Source of the DNA: Elizabethkingia meningoseptica_A
Lineage (GTDB): Bacteria > Bacteroidota > Bacteroidia > Flavobacteriales > Weeksellaceae
Length of the DNA: 64,000 bases
Reading direction: 5' to 3'
Assembly (NCBI RefSeq): GCF_045762675.1
Contig: NZ_JBJDLK010000005.1
Span: 124,001 to 188,000 of the forward strand
Part shown: positions 50,670 to 58,306 of the stretch, in pieces
Position numbering within the stretch: position 1 is the stretch's first letter
Layout: each line of letters begins with the position of its first letter
Notes under the pieces: model-generated
The model's database searches: none
The model's input: the letters and a program-made list of their open reading frames with translations, nothing else
Told to the model about the DNA's origin: nothing
Program-made: the position numbers and the translations under genes

Positions 50670-51362
50670 ATGATCAAAGACAGAATTATACAAGTAGTTG
50701 AATATAAAGGTATTGCAAAAGAAAATTTTTACAAAAAAATTGGTATGACATCAGCTAGTTTTCGTGGTAAGGCTAAAGAAACACCAATTAATTCAACTGC
50801 TATCGAAAATATATTATCGGAAATACAAGACTTAAACCCTGAATGGCTTTTAACAGGAAAAGGAGAAATGCTTAAAAAAGATCAGCCACTTTATGGGACA
50901 CAAATCTATACTTCAGATATAATAAATGAAACAGAGATGATTTATAAGGAACCTAAATCAATTAATACTGGAATTCCATTAATTCCTATTGATGCTATGG
51001 CTGGTTATGGTACTGGATCAATGCAAATTATGGATTATGAAACGAGCTATTATGAGGTTCCTGAATTTACAGAGTTGAGAGCGGAGTTTATGATTAGGGT
51101 AAAAGGGTCTTCTATGTACCCGAAATATAGTTCAGGAGATTTAATAGCCTGTAAGAAAATATCTTTGAATACTTTTTTTCAATGGAATAAGGTTTACGTA
51201 TTAGATACAGAACAGGGCGCATTAATAAAACGTGTAAAGAAATCTCAAAAAGAAAATTGCATTTTATTAGTTAGTGATAATCCTAATTATGATCCATTCG
51301 ATATACACCTTGACAATATTTACTCAATTGCTTGCGTCTTAGGCGTCATAAGATTAGAATAA
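50670..51362 (+). CDS. S24-family phage repressor
   Basis: The 230-residue protein has a short N-terminal helical DNA-binding domain (about 1-65) and a LexA/S24 protease-like C-terminal domain. The catalytic Ser148 is in KGSSMYP and Lys187 in GALIKRVKK. An Ala111-Gly112 bond in DAMAGYG is the likely self-cleavage site. It should keep lysogeny and be inactivated by the SOS response. It is transcribed divergently from the early operon across a 79-base control region. Confidence 0.87.
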   Translation: MIKDRIIQVVEYKGIAKENFYKKIGMTSASFRGKAKETPINSTAIENILSEIQDLNPEWLLTGKGEMLKKDQPLYGTQIYTSDIINETEMIYKEPKSINTGIPLIPIDAMAGYGTGSMQIMDYETSYYEVPEFTELRAEFMIRVKGSSMYPKYSSGDLIACKKISLNTFFQWNKVYVLDTEQGALIKRVKKSQKENCILLVSDNPNYDPFDIHLDNIYSIACVLGVIRLE

Positions 51363-51864
51363 CCCACTTTTTTAATCAGATAATCTCTGTAATTCATTGT
51401 AGATAAGGTGTTTTAATGTTTTTTTTATTAAAAAATAGGGGTACTAAAGTGTATTTTTAGTGCTTTTTTTTAATGTTTAAAGCAACAATGTACTATTTTA
51501 AAACTATTATTTTTCACATTTAAGGTAACCCTAAACGTAACCCTAAAGGTATCTTTTAATATTTTACTTATTAAAATTTTAGGGTTCCAATATTTAAATA
51601 TTTCTTCTATTTATGACTATTTCTGAACTACTTAATAGCCTATGAATAAGGCATCCAGTATATATTTACATATAAAAACAAAAAATGCCCCAATAGGGAC
51701 AATTTAATTTGTATTTAATTTTGGTTGAAACGGTATTTAAATGGTATTTTTTGACATTTAATTTTGATTTTGATCGAAAGTCAATTTGCGCATTTTTTCT
51801 TTTATTTATCGGCATTTGCGCCCTATTTTTTTGATTTTTATTTTTGACATTTTATTTTAGGGGG
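51363..51864. other. Non-coding phage end with repeated motifs
   Basis: This 500-base AT-rich stretch has no convincing gene. It holds two direct GTAACCCTAAA repeats (51525-51535, 51537-51547) and an inverted TTTAGGGTT (51578-51586). TTTTTGACATTTAATTTTG (51748-51766) and TTTTTGACATTTTATTTT (51842-51859) are inverted relatives of the repeats at 16654-16696. Two TTTGCGC elements lie at 51785-51791 and 51814-51820. It is probably the transposase-binding and end region. Confidence 0.55.
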
Positions 51865-51869
51865 TATAA
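51865..51869. repeat. Proposed right copy of the prophage target-site duplication
   Basis: TATAA matches 16644-16648. The following ATTC would rejoin with GAATT on the other side to give the palindromic empty site. Host sequence resumes here and reaches the PNGase F terminator. Confidence 0.45.
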
Positions 51870-51931
51870 ATTCTATAGTTTAGTACATTATCTAAAACAA
51901 AGAATAAAAATACATTAAAACAAAACAGAAA

Positions 51932-51952
51932 TGCCCTCAGGATCTGAGGGCA
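51932..51952 (-). terminator. Terminator of the PNGase F gene
   Basis: TGCCCTCAG (51932-51940) pairs with CTGAGGGCA (51944-51952) around GAT. On the minus strand it follows the stop by 8 bases and precedes T-rich sequence. Confidence 0.8.
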
Positions 51953-51960
51953 CTTCTTAT

Positions 51961-53025
51961 TTAATCAGTAACAATTGGGGAATTTATAGGAGTATTACTC
52001 TTGGCAATTACAAAAGTAGAGATGGCATAAAATGCATCACCATTGCCGCCATTATTCGTCCAGTTCTGGAACTTATATTCATAACTGAATGTATTTCCAA
52101 ACAAAGAACTGCTCAATGCATTTATACGAACCGGAACAGCCATACCAGGGCACCACCCTGCTCTGTCCGGAGACCAGTTACCCGGGCTTTGGTTGTTAAT
52201 AGGGTTGCTCGCACAACCTGTAGCACCCAACTGATGCTGGAATGTGCTTACATTATTAATCGCAATACTATGGGTTCTGAAGCACCATTCAGCACAGCCT
52301 CTTCCACCGGCATCATAAGGAGTTGCATGTCCCCATCCGGAAACAATAGTTCTCAGATAAGCAGATTCGGTGTTAGCCGGTAACTGAATATTCTTTTTAA
52401 GTGCTAAGCTGTGGGCTTTTCCATAAGGTACACCGTCGATTGAAGATTTATTGTACTGAATCACCGGTATTACAGCAGAATATTTATAGTCTGGTGTTCC
52501 ATATACAAAGTCAAAATCCACACTGTATTCTCTGCCTTTTGCCAGCCATGTTTCTGTATAAATTTTTAATTCGGTATTACCATTCAGTAAAGATTTAAAA
52601 TCGGTAACATCAATTTCCAGTCCTCTTGGAAGTTTTTCTGTTCCTACCCAGTAGGGCGTAATAAAACGGCCAATCTCATACCATGTTCCGGAAGTTTTAT
52701 CTTTTACATATACATTGGCATATCGGTCCCATTCGTCACAGGTTTTGTTGGGACATTCGTTTTTTACAAACATTTTAATAGTCTTTACATTACTCACATC
52801 AGCCGGAAGGGTAAATGTACCTTCTGCACTTTGGGACAGACCATCTCCAAAGGCATTTTTTACTTTATTAAATGTTTTGATGTTTACGGTGCTTTCGTTA
52901 GGAGCATTTAGGGCATTAAGGGATAAATGATCTTCCACAGTCGGTGTTGTACTGTCAATCCCTTTACAGGATATAATACCTGCAAATAAATATGCAGATA
53001 AACCAAGCATAAGCAGTTTTTTCAT
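51961..53025 (-). CDS. Peptide-N4-(N-acetyl-glucosaminyl)asparagine amidase F (PNGase F)
   Basis: The 354-residue precursor has a signal peptide ending in IISCKG and a short propeptide. The mature enzyme should begin at residue 41 (APNESTVNIKTF), giving 314 residues as in the Elizabethkingia meningoseptica enzyme as I recall it. The catalytic residues map to Asp100 (CDEWD), Glu158 (YTETW) and Glu246 (GCAEWC), equal to mature Asp60, Glu118 and Glu206. The cysteine pairs are kept. PNGase F cuts N-glycans from glycoproteins outside the cell. The match is close but not identical to E. meningoseptica, so another Elizabethkingia species is likely. Confidence 0.93.
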   Translation of the reverse strand: MKKLLMLGLSAYLFAGIISCKGIDSTTPTVEDHLSLNALNAPNESTVNIKTFNKVKNAFGDGLSQSAEGTFTLPADVSNVKTIKMFVKNECPNKTCDEWDRYANVYVKDKTSGTWYEIGRFITPYWVGTEKLPRGLEIDVTDFKSLLNGNTELKIYTETWLAKGREYSVDFDFVYGTPDYKYSAVIPVIQYNKSSIDGVPYGKAHSLALKKNIQLPANTESAYLRTIVSGWGHATPYDAGGRGCAEWCFRTHSIAINNVSTFQHQLGATGCASNPINNQSPGNWSPDRAGWCPGMAVPVRINALSSSLFGNTFSYEYKFQNWTNNGGNGDAFYAISTFVIAKSNTPINSPIVTD

Positions 53026-53176
53026 AATAAATTGTGATTTGGATTTTGTAAAAATAGCATTTTTATTTAATAAACAGCATTATTCAAAGTGTTAAAATTC
53101 AAAATACATTATTATTGTTATTTAAAAACCCTCCGTTATATCATATTTTCTTTAATTTTGAAAAAATAAAATTGAG

Positions 53177-53800
53177 ATGAAAAAAATTTGGTTTATTCAA
53201 CTTTTTTTATGGAACATAGCTTATTCTCAAAAAGCACCAGATGACCAGTCCGCTATCCAACATATATTTAATAAAGAGCTAAAAGCGTGGTCAACATCTA
53301 TTCCCGGATTTTCGGTTAAAAATTTTAGTACTGCTCAAAACTTTCAGTTCGAATACCGATCACAGGAAGATTTTTCTGTGAAGGAATTTTCACAATTTAT
53401 ACAACATTATAAAGATTTACTCATATTCTCCCCGGATAAAAAGCACTTTATTGATCTTTACAGTTCTTCTATTTATTACGATAAGCAGAAGAAGAAATAT
53501 TTTTCTGCTTATGATATTGATTCACAAGTAGAACTTGGTGATATCAGCCACCATAAAAATTCTGTTATTTATTTTATGGGATCATCTGCATGGGTTGAAG
53601 AAGCTGCCTGGATTGACAATTCTCACTTTATACTGGCAGGGATAACTGTAAACGAAGAATCTCTGCGTATTCCTTATTTACTATTAGGAAATATAAAGAC
53701 CAGAACCTTTCAGCGCTATGACTGTAGCGGGAAAAGCTGTGTTCAGACGGTCGGATACAGAGCTGCCCGAATGGCTAAAATAAAAATAGAAGACGAGTAA
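53177..53800 (+). CDS. Secreted hypothetical protein
   Basis: This 207-residue protein has a signal peptide (MKKIWFIQLFLWNIAYSQ) and a beta-rich mature part with FIDLYSSSIYYDKQKKKYF and SAWVEEAAWIDNSHFILAGI near residue 140. The end contains a Cys pair (CSGKSC). I do not recognise a family. A TAATTTTG -7-like box lies at 53153-53160, 17 bases before the start. Confidence 0.6.
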   Translation: MKKIWFIQLFLWNIAYSQKAPDDQSAIQHIFNKELKAWSTSIPGFSVKNFSTAQNFQFEYRSQEDFSVKEFSQFIQHYKDLLIFSPDKKHFIDLYSSSIYYDKQKKKYFSAYDIDSQVELGDISHHKNSVIYFMGSSAWVEEAAWIDNSHFILAGITVNEESLRIPYLLLGNIKTRTFQRYDCSGKSCVQTVGYRAARMAKIKIEDE

Positions 53801-53856
53801 TCTCATTCCCAGAAACCATATAAATTCCTTACTTTTGCATGGAAATAAATTTAACT

Positions 53857-54708
53857 ATGAGTAAAAGTATTGATGAATTAAACAACATCGCTACACAAAT
53901 CCGCCGAGATATTGTACGTATGGTTCATGCTGTTAACAGTGGGCACCCGGGAGGTTCTCTTGGTTGTACTGAGTATTTTACAGCATTGTACGGTAAAGTG
54001 ATGAACTACAAATTACCATTTACAATGGAAGGAAAAGGTGAAGATCTTTTCTTCTTGTCCAACGGACATATTTCCCCTGTATATTACAGTACATTAGCAA
54101 GATTTGACTTTTTCCCTGTTGAAGAGCTGAATACTTTCAGAAAACTTAATTCCAGATTACAAGGTCACCCTACAACACATGAAGGTTTACCGGGAATAAG
54201 AATCGCTTCAGGATCTTTAGGACAAGGACTTTCTGTTGCTATCGGAGCTGCTTTAGGTAAAAAGCTGGATGGTGATAACTCAACTGTTTATTCATTACAT
54301 GGTGACGGAGAACTTCAGGAAGGACAAATCTGGGAAGCATTAATGTATGCAGCCGCTAAAAAAGTTGATAACATTATTGCAACAATCGACTATAACGGAA
54401 GACAGATTGATGGTGATACTGATGATGTATTGAGTCTTGGTAATCTTCATGCGAAGCTTGAAGCTTTCGGATGGGAAGTTTTAGAAGAGAAAAATGGTAA
54501 TAACCTGGAATCTGTAATCGGAATTTTAGGAAGAGCAAAAGAGGAAACCGGAAAAGGAAAACCTGTTGCTATTATCCTTCATACTGAAATGGGTGCCGGA
54601 GTAGATTATATGATGGGATCTCACGCTTGGCATGGTAAAGCTCCGAATGATGAGCAGCTGGCAAAAGCATTGGATCAACTACAACTGGATGAAGTAGCAG
54701 ATTATTAA
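53857..54708 (+). CDS. Transketolase N-terminal subunit
   Basis: The 283-residue protein is the thiamine-diphosphate-binding half of transketolase: NSGHPGGSLGCTEYFTALY at the start, then GSLGQGLSVAIGAA and the GDGELQEGQIWEA motif with conserved GDG and the N of YNGRQIDG. I prefer the ATG at 53857 because a TAnnTTTG box (53830-53837) directly abuts the upstream ATG at 53839, which would put that start at or before the transcript. The split into two genes is typical of Bacteroidetes. It acts in the pentose phosphate pathway together with the next gene. Confidence 0.9.
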   Translation: MSKSIDELNNIATQIRRDIVRMVHAVNSGHPGGSLGCTEYFTALYGKVMNYKLPFTMEGKGEDLFFLSNGHISPVYYSTLARFDFFPVEELNTFRKLNSRLQGHPTTHEGLPGIRIASGSLGQGLSVAIGAALGKKLDGDNSTVYSLHGDGELQEGQIWEALMYAAAKKVDNIIATIDYNGRQIDGDTDDVLSLGNLHAKLEAFGWEVLEEKNGNNLESVIGILGRAKEETGKGKPVAIILHTEMGAGVDYMMGSHAWHGKAPNDEQLAKALDQLQLDEVADY

Positions 54709-54725
54709 TCTTTCAATACAAAAAA

Positions 54726-55673
54726 ATGAAATTTACATATACAGAAAAAAAAGATACACGTTCAGGATTCGGAGCAGGACTTGCTGAACTTGCAGATACA
54801 AATCCAAACGTAGTAGCGTTATGTGCTGACCTTATTGGTTCTTTGAAAATGGAGAAATTCATTGAAAAAGCACCGGAAAGATTCTTTCAGATAGGAATTG
54901 CTGAAGCAAACATGATGGGGATTGCTGCAGGTTTAACAATCAATGGTAAAATTCCGTTTACCGGGACTTTTGCGAACTTCTCTACCTCCAGAGTTTATGA
55001 CCAGATCCGTCAGTCAATTGCTTATTCCGGAAAAAATGTTAAAATTTGTGCTTCACACGCAGGTCTTACATTAGGAGAAGATGGCGCTACCCACCAGGTA
55101 CTGGAAGACATCGGAATGATGAAGATGTTGCCGGGAATGACGGTTATCAATCCTTGTGATTACAACCAGACAAAAGCGGCTACAATTGCTATTGCTGAAC
55201 ACGATGGTCCTGTTTATTTACGTTTCGGAAGACCTACTGTTCCTGTATTTATTCCTGAAGATATGCCATTTGAAATTGGTAAAGGAATTTTATTACAGGA
55301 AGGTACAGATGTAACAATCGTTGCTACAGGTCATCTTGTATGGGAATCTTTGGTTGCTGCTGACGAACTTGAAAAAGAAGGTATTTCTTGTGAAGTGATT
55401 AACATCCACACAATTAAGCCTCTTGATGATGACATCATTTTGAAATCAGTAGAAAAAACAGGTAAAATTGTAACTGCTGAGGAGCACAACTATCTTGGAG
55501 GTTTAGGTGAATCTGTTGCGGGTATGCTTGCAAGAAAAAGACCTACTCCACAGGAATTTGTAGCTGTAAACGATAGCTTTGGAGAATCTGCAACTCCTGC
55601 TGAGTTAATGAAAAAATATAAAATCGATGCAGCAGCTGTAAAAGAAGCTGTAAAGAGAATTTTAAATAAATAG
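54726..55673 (+). CDS. Transketolase C-terminal subunit
   Basis: The 315-residue protein contains the pyrimidine-binding and C-terminal domains: the catalytic Glu region RFFQIGIAEANMMGIAAGL, the SHAGLTLGEDGATHQVLEDIGMM motif with its histidines, and the C-terminal NIHTIKPLDDDI and EEHNYLGGLGESVAG. It starts 17 bases after the N-subunit stop and is followed by a strong terminator, so the two form a short operon. Confidence 0.92.
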   Translation: MKFTYTEKKDTRSGFGAGLAELADTNPNVVALCADLIGSLKMEKFIEKAPERFFQIGIAEANMMGIAAGLTINGKIPFTGTFANFSTSRVYDQIRQSIAYSGKNVKICASHAGLTLGEDGATHQVLEDIGMMKMLPGMTVINPCDYNQTKAATIAIAEHDGPVYLRFGRPTVPVFIPEDMPFEIGKGILLQEGTDVTIVATGHLVWESLVAADELEKEGISCEVINIHTIKPLDDDIILKSVEKTGKIVTAEEHNYLGGLGESVAGMLARKRPTPQEFVAVNDSFGESATPAELMKKYKIDAAAVKEAVKRILNK

Positions 55674-55687
55674 AATTCATTTAAAAT

Positions 55688-55726
55688 AAAAAAGGATCGG
55701 CTGCCAATGGCAGCCGATCCTTTTTT
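55688..55726 (+). terminator. Strong intrinsic terminator after transketolase
   Basis: An 18-base stem is perfect: AAAAAAGGATCGGCTGCC (55688-55705), AAT loop, and its inverse ending in TTTTTT (55709-55726). The T-run follows on the plus strand, and symmetry allows it to work for the minus-strand gene as well. Confidence 0.92.
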
Positions 55727-55753
55727 AATAAGGGAGTTATATTCTTAGAATAT

Positions 55754-56272
55754 TTAAAAATTTTGTGGATTATCTTTTTCCAGCAACTCCATAATAGGAA
55801 ACAATATTTTTTCTTCGTATTCAGCTGCCCGGCGCGTAGATATTTTTCCACTGCCAAAACGCGGACTTATTTTATAGTTTTTTAAAAACTGTTTCTTTTT
55901 AATACCCAGACTATAGTGCCAATCACCAGATTCGGAACTGGTGAAAATAACTGCTTCATCCAGCTTCATTAGCTTTTTTCTACCAAAAGGAAAATTGTCC
56001 CGATAGACCGCATTATCATGCTTATCAAAAGTGTAACGTACATTTAGCCGAAAAACAATGTCAATTAATCCATGGATGAAAAAATAAGCAATAATGGCCA
56101 TACATAAAATCTGTCCGCCCCCTTCCAATTTTTCACGGAATACAACCAGTATAAGGGCTGTAACTATAATAGCAACTGCAAACCAAAGCAGGCTATTCAT
56201 AATTTTCCGGTTAGGTTGTAGCGAGATAATATCTTGTCGGACTTCAAGACGTAGTTTATCTTTGAGGCTCAT
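55754..56272 (-). CDS. Two-helix membrane protein, unknown function
   Basis: The 172-residue protein has two transmembrane helices near residues 26-44 and 51-68, followed by a soluble beta-rich domain (RYTFDKHDNAVYRDNFPFGRKKLMKLDEAV). This resembles small PH-like domains anchored to membranes. It overlaps the upstream related-looking gene by 17 bases. Function is unknown. Confidence 0.6.
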   Translation of the reverse strand: MSLKDKLRLEVRQDIISLQPNRKIMNSLLWFAVAIIVTALILVVFREKLEGGGQILCMAIIAYFFIHGLIDIVFRLNVRYTFDKHDNAVYRDNFPFGRKKLMKLDEAVIFTSSESGDWHYSLGIKKKQFLKNYKISPRFGSGKISTRRAAEYEEKILFPIMELLEKDNPQNF

Positions 56273-56714
56273 GGTCTAAAATTTCATCAATATCATTCAT
56301 GATACTTTGAATAGGTCTTGTAAAAAAACTTTGTACCAAAGCTGCTTCTTTGTTCTTACCTTTCTCATTTATATACTGTGCATGGAGGCTCACATTTATG
56401 GTAATAATTCCATATTGTTTTAGTTTGTGAATTGTGAAACCCTGAAGCTTATCAACAGGAATGGTAATAGTACTACCAAATAGTCCTTTCCTTGCCCGAA
56501 CCTCTTTTTTATTCATATCAATAATAAAAAAAGCCCTGAGAAAAGAAATTAGGAGTATTACCACAACTCCCAGCATCCACCATTTAAAAGGCGATTCAGG
56601 AAATTTTATAAATCCGAAAATTGCAAGAACAAGAAAAGCGCTTATTAAAGGAATAGAGACTCTGAACTGTGGTTTCAGTTTATATTGGCTTCCCTCTTTT
56701 ATAAAATTTTTCAT
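56256..56714 (-). CDS. Two-helix membrane protein with PH-like domain
   Basis: I start at 56714 (MKNFIKEGSQYKLKPQFRV), because the upstream extension is not protein-like. Two hydrophobic helices (about 23-38 and 47-64) are followed by a beta-rich part (IIDMNKKEVRARKGLFGSTITIPVDKLQGFTI). It looks like a distant relative of the next gene and of 57224-57670, three membrane proteins of similar build. No family name is certain. Confidence 0.6.
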   Translation of the reverse strand: MKNFIKEGSQYKLKPQFRVSIPLISAFLVLAIFGFIKFPESPFKWWMLGVVVILLISFLRAFFIIDMNKKEVRARKGLFGSTITIPVDKLQGFTIHKLKQYGIITINVSLHAQYINEKGKNKEAALVQSFFTRPIQSIMNDIDEILDHEPQR

Positions 56715-56868
56715 AAGATATAATCTATAATTAAAACTCTTCGACAGGCTCTGAGTAACATTGCTCGTCCAAAACACTTTCCTTTTGGAGGTGTCAAACG
56801 GAGTTGAATATATAGAGCCCGAAGAACTATTGAAAGTTAATATTTTTTTGAATTAAAATCTAAACTAA

Positions 56869-57153
56869 CTAATCCACAAAACTATTATAACGGTCCAGCA
56901 CATAACCTCTTTCTCTTTCCAGGTCATCCAGATCACTGTTTAGCTGATCACTGTTATCATTTAAGCTTCTTTGTACGATACGCATTTTTCCCAGAAAGGC
57001 ATTCACAGCATTATTGAAAGCTGTATAAGATCCTTCTTTTCTCATTTCTTCCGAAGGAATTTTTTCATCCGCATTCCGGTTATATAATTTTTCCAGTTGC
57101 TTATATTGCTGAGCAAATAGCTTTTTATAAGCCTCGGGATCCGTTATCGGCAA
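56869..57153 (-). CDS. Small coiled-coil hypothetical protein
   Basis: This 94-residue soluble protein is helical and charged (YKQLEKLYNRNADEKIP, then SDQLNSDLDDLERERGYVLDRYNSF). It probably forms a coiled coil. No family is recognised and no membrane segment is present, unlike its neighbours. Confidence 0.55.
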   Translation of the reverse strand: MPITDPEAYKKLFAQQYKQLEKLYNRNADEKIPSEEMRKEGSYTAFNNAVNAFLGKMRIVQRSLNDNSDQLNSDLDDLERERGYVLDRYNSFVD

Positions 57154-57223
57154 TTATTATTTTTTTCATTGGTTGTGTTGTTTATAATTAATATTCCAAT
57201 TAAAGTTAAAGCAGCAGATTTAT

Positions 57224-57670
57224 TTATATGATCTGTTCCAGCTCATTATACAATTCCTGCATTCTTTTTTTTTCAAATGATTGTGAAATCACCGGGCGTT
57301 TCAGCTTTGAGGTATTTTTGAAATTAGCATATAAAAAACTACCGAGAGGGATAAAACCTATATAGAGGGTTTGTAATTCAAAGCCTTCAAAATCGCTGAA
57401 TCTATAGTGTTTCTGTCTTTTTTTATCATCCACATTTACAGTGATAAAGCCGGATGCTTTATCAATACAGGTCTTAGGAAACCGAAATGACAATATGGTA
57501 AGCAATGAAAATACAACCAATAATACAATTCCTGTTTTTAAATAGCTTGTCTTAACAATAATCACAATGGCTATCAGTATCCATGCAATAACAATTGTAT
57601 GCTGAAACGACGGGTATTGCTTCACCAGATATCCACTATTGTGTTTATTTAAATGTTTGAATTCATCCAT
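57224..57670 (-). CDS. Two-helix membrane protein with PH-like domain
   Basis: Two hydrophobic segments (about 27-42 and 48-64) precede a soluble strand-rich part (CIDKASGFITVNVDDKKRQKHYRFSDFEGFEL), the layout shared with 56256-56714. The function is unknown; it may be a small membrane sensor or lipid-related protein. Confidence 0.6.
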   Translation of the reverse strand: MDEFKHLNKHNSGYLVKQYPSFQHTIVIAWILIAIVIIVKTSYLKTGIVLLVVFSLLTILSFRFPKTCIDKASGFITVNVDDKKRQKHYRFSDFEGFELQTLYIGFIPLGSFLYANFKNTSKLKRPVISQSFEKKRMQELYNELEQII

Positions 57671-57691
57671 ACAGATATTGTATTTTGAAGA

Positions 57692-58012
57692 TTATCCTAT
57701 AAATGAAAATTTATCTTCAAGCATTTTACCAATAATTGGCAAAGGTTTTTCAACTTCATTGGCTGCGTTAATGATACCAATAATCATTAAAACCAAATTA
57801 ATAATGCTTATATAGCCTAAAAAGTACATACTGGTAATACTCATAAGAATATTAAGAATTATGGACAATATGATACTAAATATCAGAAGACCAAAAGATT
57901 GTCTGAGATGGTACTTTAATAAGCTGTCTGCATTTTCTTTTCCAGTAAAAAAGGATACCAGCCATCCGATAAGTGTGATGTACGAAACAATTGATAAGGT
58001 TTTGTTGTTCAT
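57692..58012 (-). CDS. DUF4870 family membrane protein
   Basis: The 106-residue protein shows three hydrophobic helices and the DUF4870 motif KYHLRQSFGLLIFSIILSII, in which the conserved His and Gln follow the first helix. The C-terminus (AANEVEKPLPIIGKM) is typical too. The role is unknown. Confidence 0.8.
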   Translation of the reverse strand: MNNKTLSIVSYITLIGWLVSFFTGKENADSLLKYHLRQSFGLLIFSIILSIILNILMSITSMYFLGYISIINLVLMIIGIINAANEVEKPLPIIGKMLEDKFSFIG

Positions 58013-58306
58013 GATAAAAGATTTTAGGTTTGTTTTGTGTTTCTGAGATTTGTATTTGCAAAATTGTATTACACAAACAATTAAACCTATTTTCTCCTAC
58101 CTACAGAACAGCTACTAGCTAAAACGAGAGCGACTACAAAACAACTACAAACAAGTACAAGCAATTGATTTACAATAAAATATAAAATTTAATTTAGAGC
58201 TTTAACAGCATAAGAAACCATAGGATTTTTGTTACTTTTATGCCGATATATTTTTTAACTGAAATAATCTCAAATTTCCATACAAAGTTTGAAATAACAC
58301 AGATCG

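Larger units (their letters stand above)
16649..51864. mobile_element. Mu-like transposable prophage with siphovirus-type tail
   Basis: The element carries a repressor, a DDE transposase with a MuB-like ATPase, DUF3164, and Mu-type head genes (terminase, DUF1320, DUF935 portal, MuF, gpG, protease/scaffold). Tail genes are of the siphovirus kind, as in B3/D3112-like transposable phages: tail tube, frameshifted chaperones, 1461-residue tape measure and a large tip protein. All modules look intact, so it may be active. Both ends carry AT-rich repeats of the type AAAATTrAATGTC followed by A-runs in inverted orientation. The exact ends are inferred from these repeats and a possible TATAA duplication. 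Confidence 0.85.

Noticed and set aside
51525..51586. Telomere-like or CRISPR-type repeats
   Set aside because: Only two direct copies and one inverted copy of a 9-11-base motif are present, with no regular spacers and no cas genes in the window.
16638..51873. GAATTTATA/TATAAATTC as the phage terminal inverted repeat
   Set aside because: These 9 bases are better explained as the two halves of one palindromic target with TATAA duplicated; otherwise the glycosyltransferase stop would be phage-encoded.
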